NCBI RefSeq assembly: GCF_943734655.1
Contig: NC_071354.1
Location: 12,370,001-12,434,000, forward strand
Direction of reading: 5' to 3'
Length of the DNA stretch: 64,000 nt
Source of the DNA: Sabethes cyaneus
Lineage: Eukaryota > Arthropoda > Insecta > Diptera > Culicidae
Shown in pieces: positions 62,265 through 64,000 of the stretch. The position numbers and the translations under genes were made by a program. The notes beneath the pieces were generated by a model. It made no database searches. It was given only the letters and a program-made list of their open reading frames with translations, and was not told the DNA's origin. The number at the start of each line of letters is the position of its first letter. The stretch's first letter is position 1.

Positions 62265-64000
62265 AGTATTTAAATATCGTAAAGTGTCTTGTTTTAAGCT
62301 TGGGCAATCAGAGATTGGTTGGTTGGTATTGATTATTATTAGAGAGCGGTTTTAAATCTGGAAGTTCATTCGCCACTCACAATCAGAGATGTTTGAATTA
62401 AGAAATATCAGTGAATTTAAATCATACAGCCGTAAACAAAAAATCGGCCAACTAGGAAGCGGCATAGAATTGGTAAAATGCCCTTCTTCTTGATACGACT
62501 GAACAGATCCTGTCCTAGTACTACAATAATACTATAACGGTAGCATCACGCTATCAGGAAAAAACCACCCCTTACAAGTCAATCAAATTCTTGCATCCCG
62601 TGAAACCAACCAGGATCCTCTCGAATTAATCCCCTCATTCATTAACTGCCAAATTGCATTTGTATAACCTCTGTGTCCACGGTTTCCCCCGCACGATGAC
62701 CGTTTATTTTACGTCGTTCCGAAACTTCCTGCCGTTGCATGAAATTGAATGACGGGACTGTTTTATTTTTTGTCTCAGGCCCATCACGCGCTGCAGCGCC
62801 ACTGGACGACGGGAGAGATGTGATGAATGTCACATCAAGTCGAATCGATCCCCTCCGCGGTTCCGGCCGTCACAATCCGGCTCCGCCGCGTTACAACAAA
62901 CTCTCAACCCCCCATATTGTACGGCCTCGAACGGTTTGCCGCGAAAGCCAGAGCCTAAATTAATTGATTTATCTTCCTGTCATTCGAGGTGGTGGTTATT
63001 CCATTTTTTGTTGTCGGAGAAATTCAAAAACCGATAAATTAAAACGGAAAACGATTTTGTCAATTTGTTGAAGCGCAGTTTGCGATGAACACGAAACAAA
63101 AACAGAAAAAAAAGCTTAGTGTCCGTGTCACGCCTGCCCTGCCGCTGCCAGCCACCCCGCTTCACTCAATCACTCAGTGCAGCGTGCAGGATCCAGTGTG
63201 CAGGAGGGTTCGATATGTGTGTATCGGAACGTACGGTACGAGCCTGCTTGGATGGCTTCATCCAATGGCATCAATTTTGCATCAATTTCAGCGATAATGA
63301 CACCCAATCAATAAAAATAAAGGTGTAATGTGGTGAAATGGGAGAGCTGACGCTCGAATGAATTATGTACTATTTATATACCTACCCTCAGTGCACCGAG
63401 GAAGTGGTACAGGAACTGAGCCACGGAGCGAGTGGGTGGTATTGGGGGCAGAACAAATGACATTTTCAACTGATGCACAATTTTAATGGTGGAACAATTT
63501 ATCAGATTATCCCGTTTTCTCTTTTTTTATGTGCAATTTAAGTCGATTACCGGTTGGCTTTGTAGCGTATTGTACGGAATAACTAGATGTGTCAAATACG
63601 TTTATGAATGTAATAACAATGACGGTTTTATTTGCTTCAAATTAAACAGCTCGTTGAATTAAATTTGTAACATGATTGATTTCGATCGACCAGTTTTACG
63701 CAGAAGTTCGTGACATTTCAACTAACGCTGACAAAAAATATCACTTCTATGTATTGTTGGCTAAATTTATACTCACTTACAATACGTTACTAAAACTACC
63801 AACAAGATGTAGATAATGCCATTGCAACAATTGAAAAAAGTAAATTTTTCCTTCTAAACAGCCACTCGAAATAGTAATATGCATTTGAATGCAGTAATTC
63901 AAGCGGCACACTCGAGTGCATCGTTACAATTATAAATGTTCGAACCAACCGAGCGGCGGGTACTAACCTCCCCCCATCCGATCCGCACCGGTTCGAAACA
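62265..64000. other. No gene recognised at the right end
   Basis: Moderately GC-rich patches (62700-62960, 63110-63300) have only short frames. No repeat seen elsewhere in the window occurs here, so it may be unique DNA or the leader region of a neighbouring gene. Confidence 0.4.

Overview
The window reads as insect nuclear DNA, most likely from a culicine-type mosquito. The evidence is AT-rich, very transposon-dense intergenic and intronic DNA; RTE-, Jockey- and I/Loa-like LINEs, a Penelope-like element, a mariner transposase remnant that looks like the mosquito ITmD37E group, a Ty3/gypsy remnant, tRNA-derived SINEs and many palindromic MITEs; and one large conserved insect gene. Nothing prokaryotic is present. 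Family assignments rest on protein motifs and on comparing copies within the window by eye; no database was searched.

There are two host genes I would defend. (1) At 36387-42593 (+) an uninterrupted 2068-codon reading frame encodes a MAST-family AGC kinase, the counterpart of Drosophila drop out (dop). In order it has a MAST-specific domain, a kinase domain with all key residues, an AGC tail, a PDZ domain and a basic MAST signature. It is preceded by at least one spliced leader exon (36061-36211) carrying two short upstream ORFs, and followed by about 2.7 kb of 3' UTR-like DNA with several AATAAA signals. (2) At 218-1447 (-) is a small unrecognised gene. A 16-nt first coding exon joins across a 63-bp intron, in frame, to a 1.15-kb exon.

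Three further sites look like orphan first exons: a leader-like stretch ending in a strong donor at 3671; a short ATG-containing stretch ending in a donor at 4798; and a textbook TATA/initiator pair at 17901-17932 whose exon ends AT|GTAAGT at 18027. They may belong to long-range MAST transcripts or to other genes; the window does not decide this.

Most of the remainder is mobile DNA, often nested. 1.9-2.6 kb: two MITEs. 6.8-12.5 kb: two RTE-like LINE copies (-), one interrupted by a 1451-bp TA-flanked element, with a Jockey-like fragment (+) between them. 13.7-15.3 kb: Jockey/CR1-like LINE (-). 18.3-19.6 kb: 1.3-kb TIR element. 19.9-22.2 kb: I/Loa-like LINE (-) carrying an insertion with a 24-bp target duplication. 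22.3-30.3 kb: palindromic MITE, then a giant repeat complex: a perfect (GTCT)n tract of 966 bp, a 404-bp TIR element, a second perfect (GTCT)n tract of 4535 bp, about eleven 143/163-bp tandem units and a CTAG-ended terminal module. 30.6-35.1 kb: mariner remnant, palindromic MITEs, LINE and SINE fragments. 48.2-54.7 kb: SINEs, paired MITEs and a 4-kb foldback element with pogo-like ends whose arms are tandem arrays. 55.5-57.2 kb: gypsy remnant. 58.4-62.3 kb: a near-full-length but dead RTE-like LINE abutting a Penelope-like element.

The most unusual structure is the 22.5-30.3 kb (GTCT)n complex. It looks like a microsatellite-bearing non-autonomous element, comparable to Helentron-derived families, whose internal tetranucleotide tract has grown to kilobase scale.
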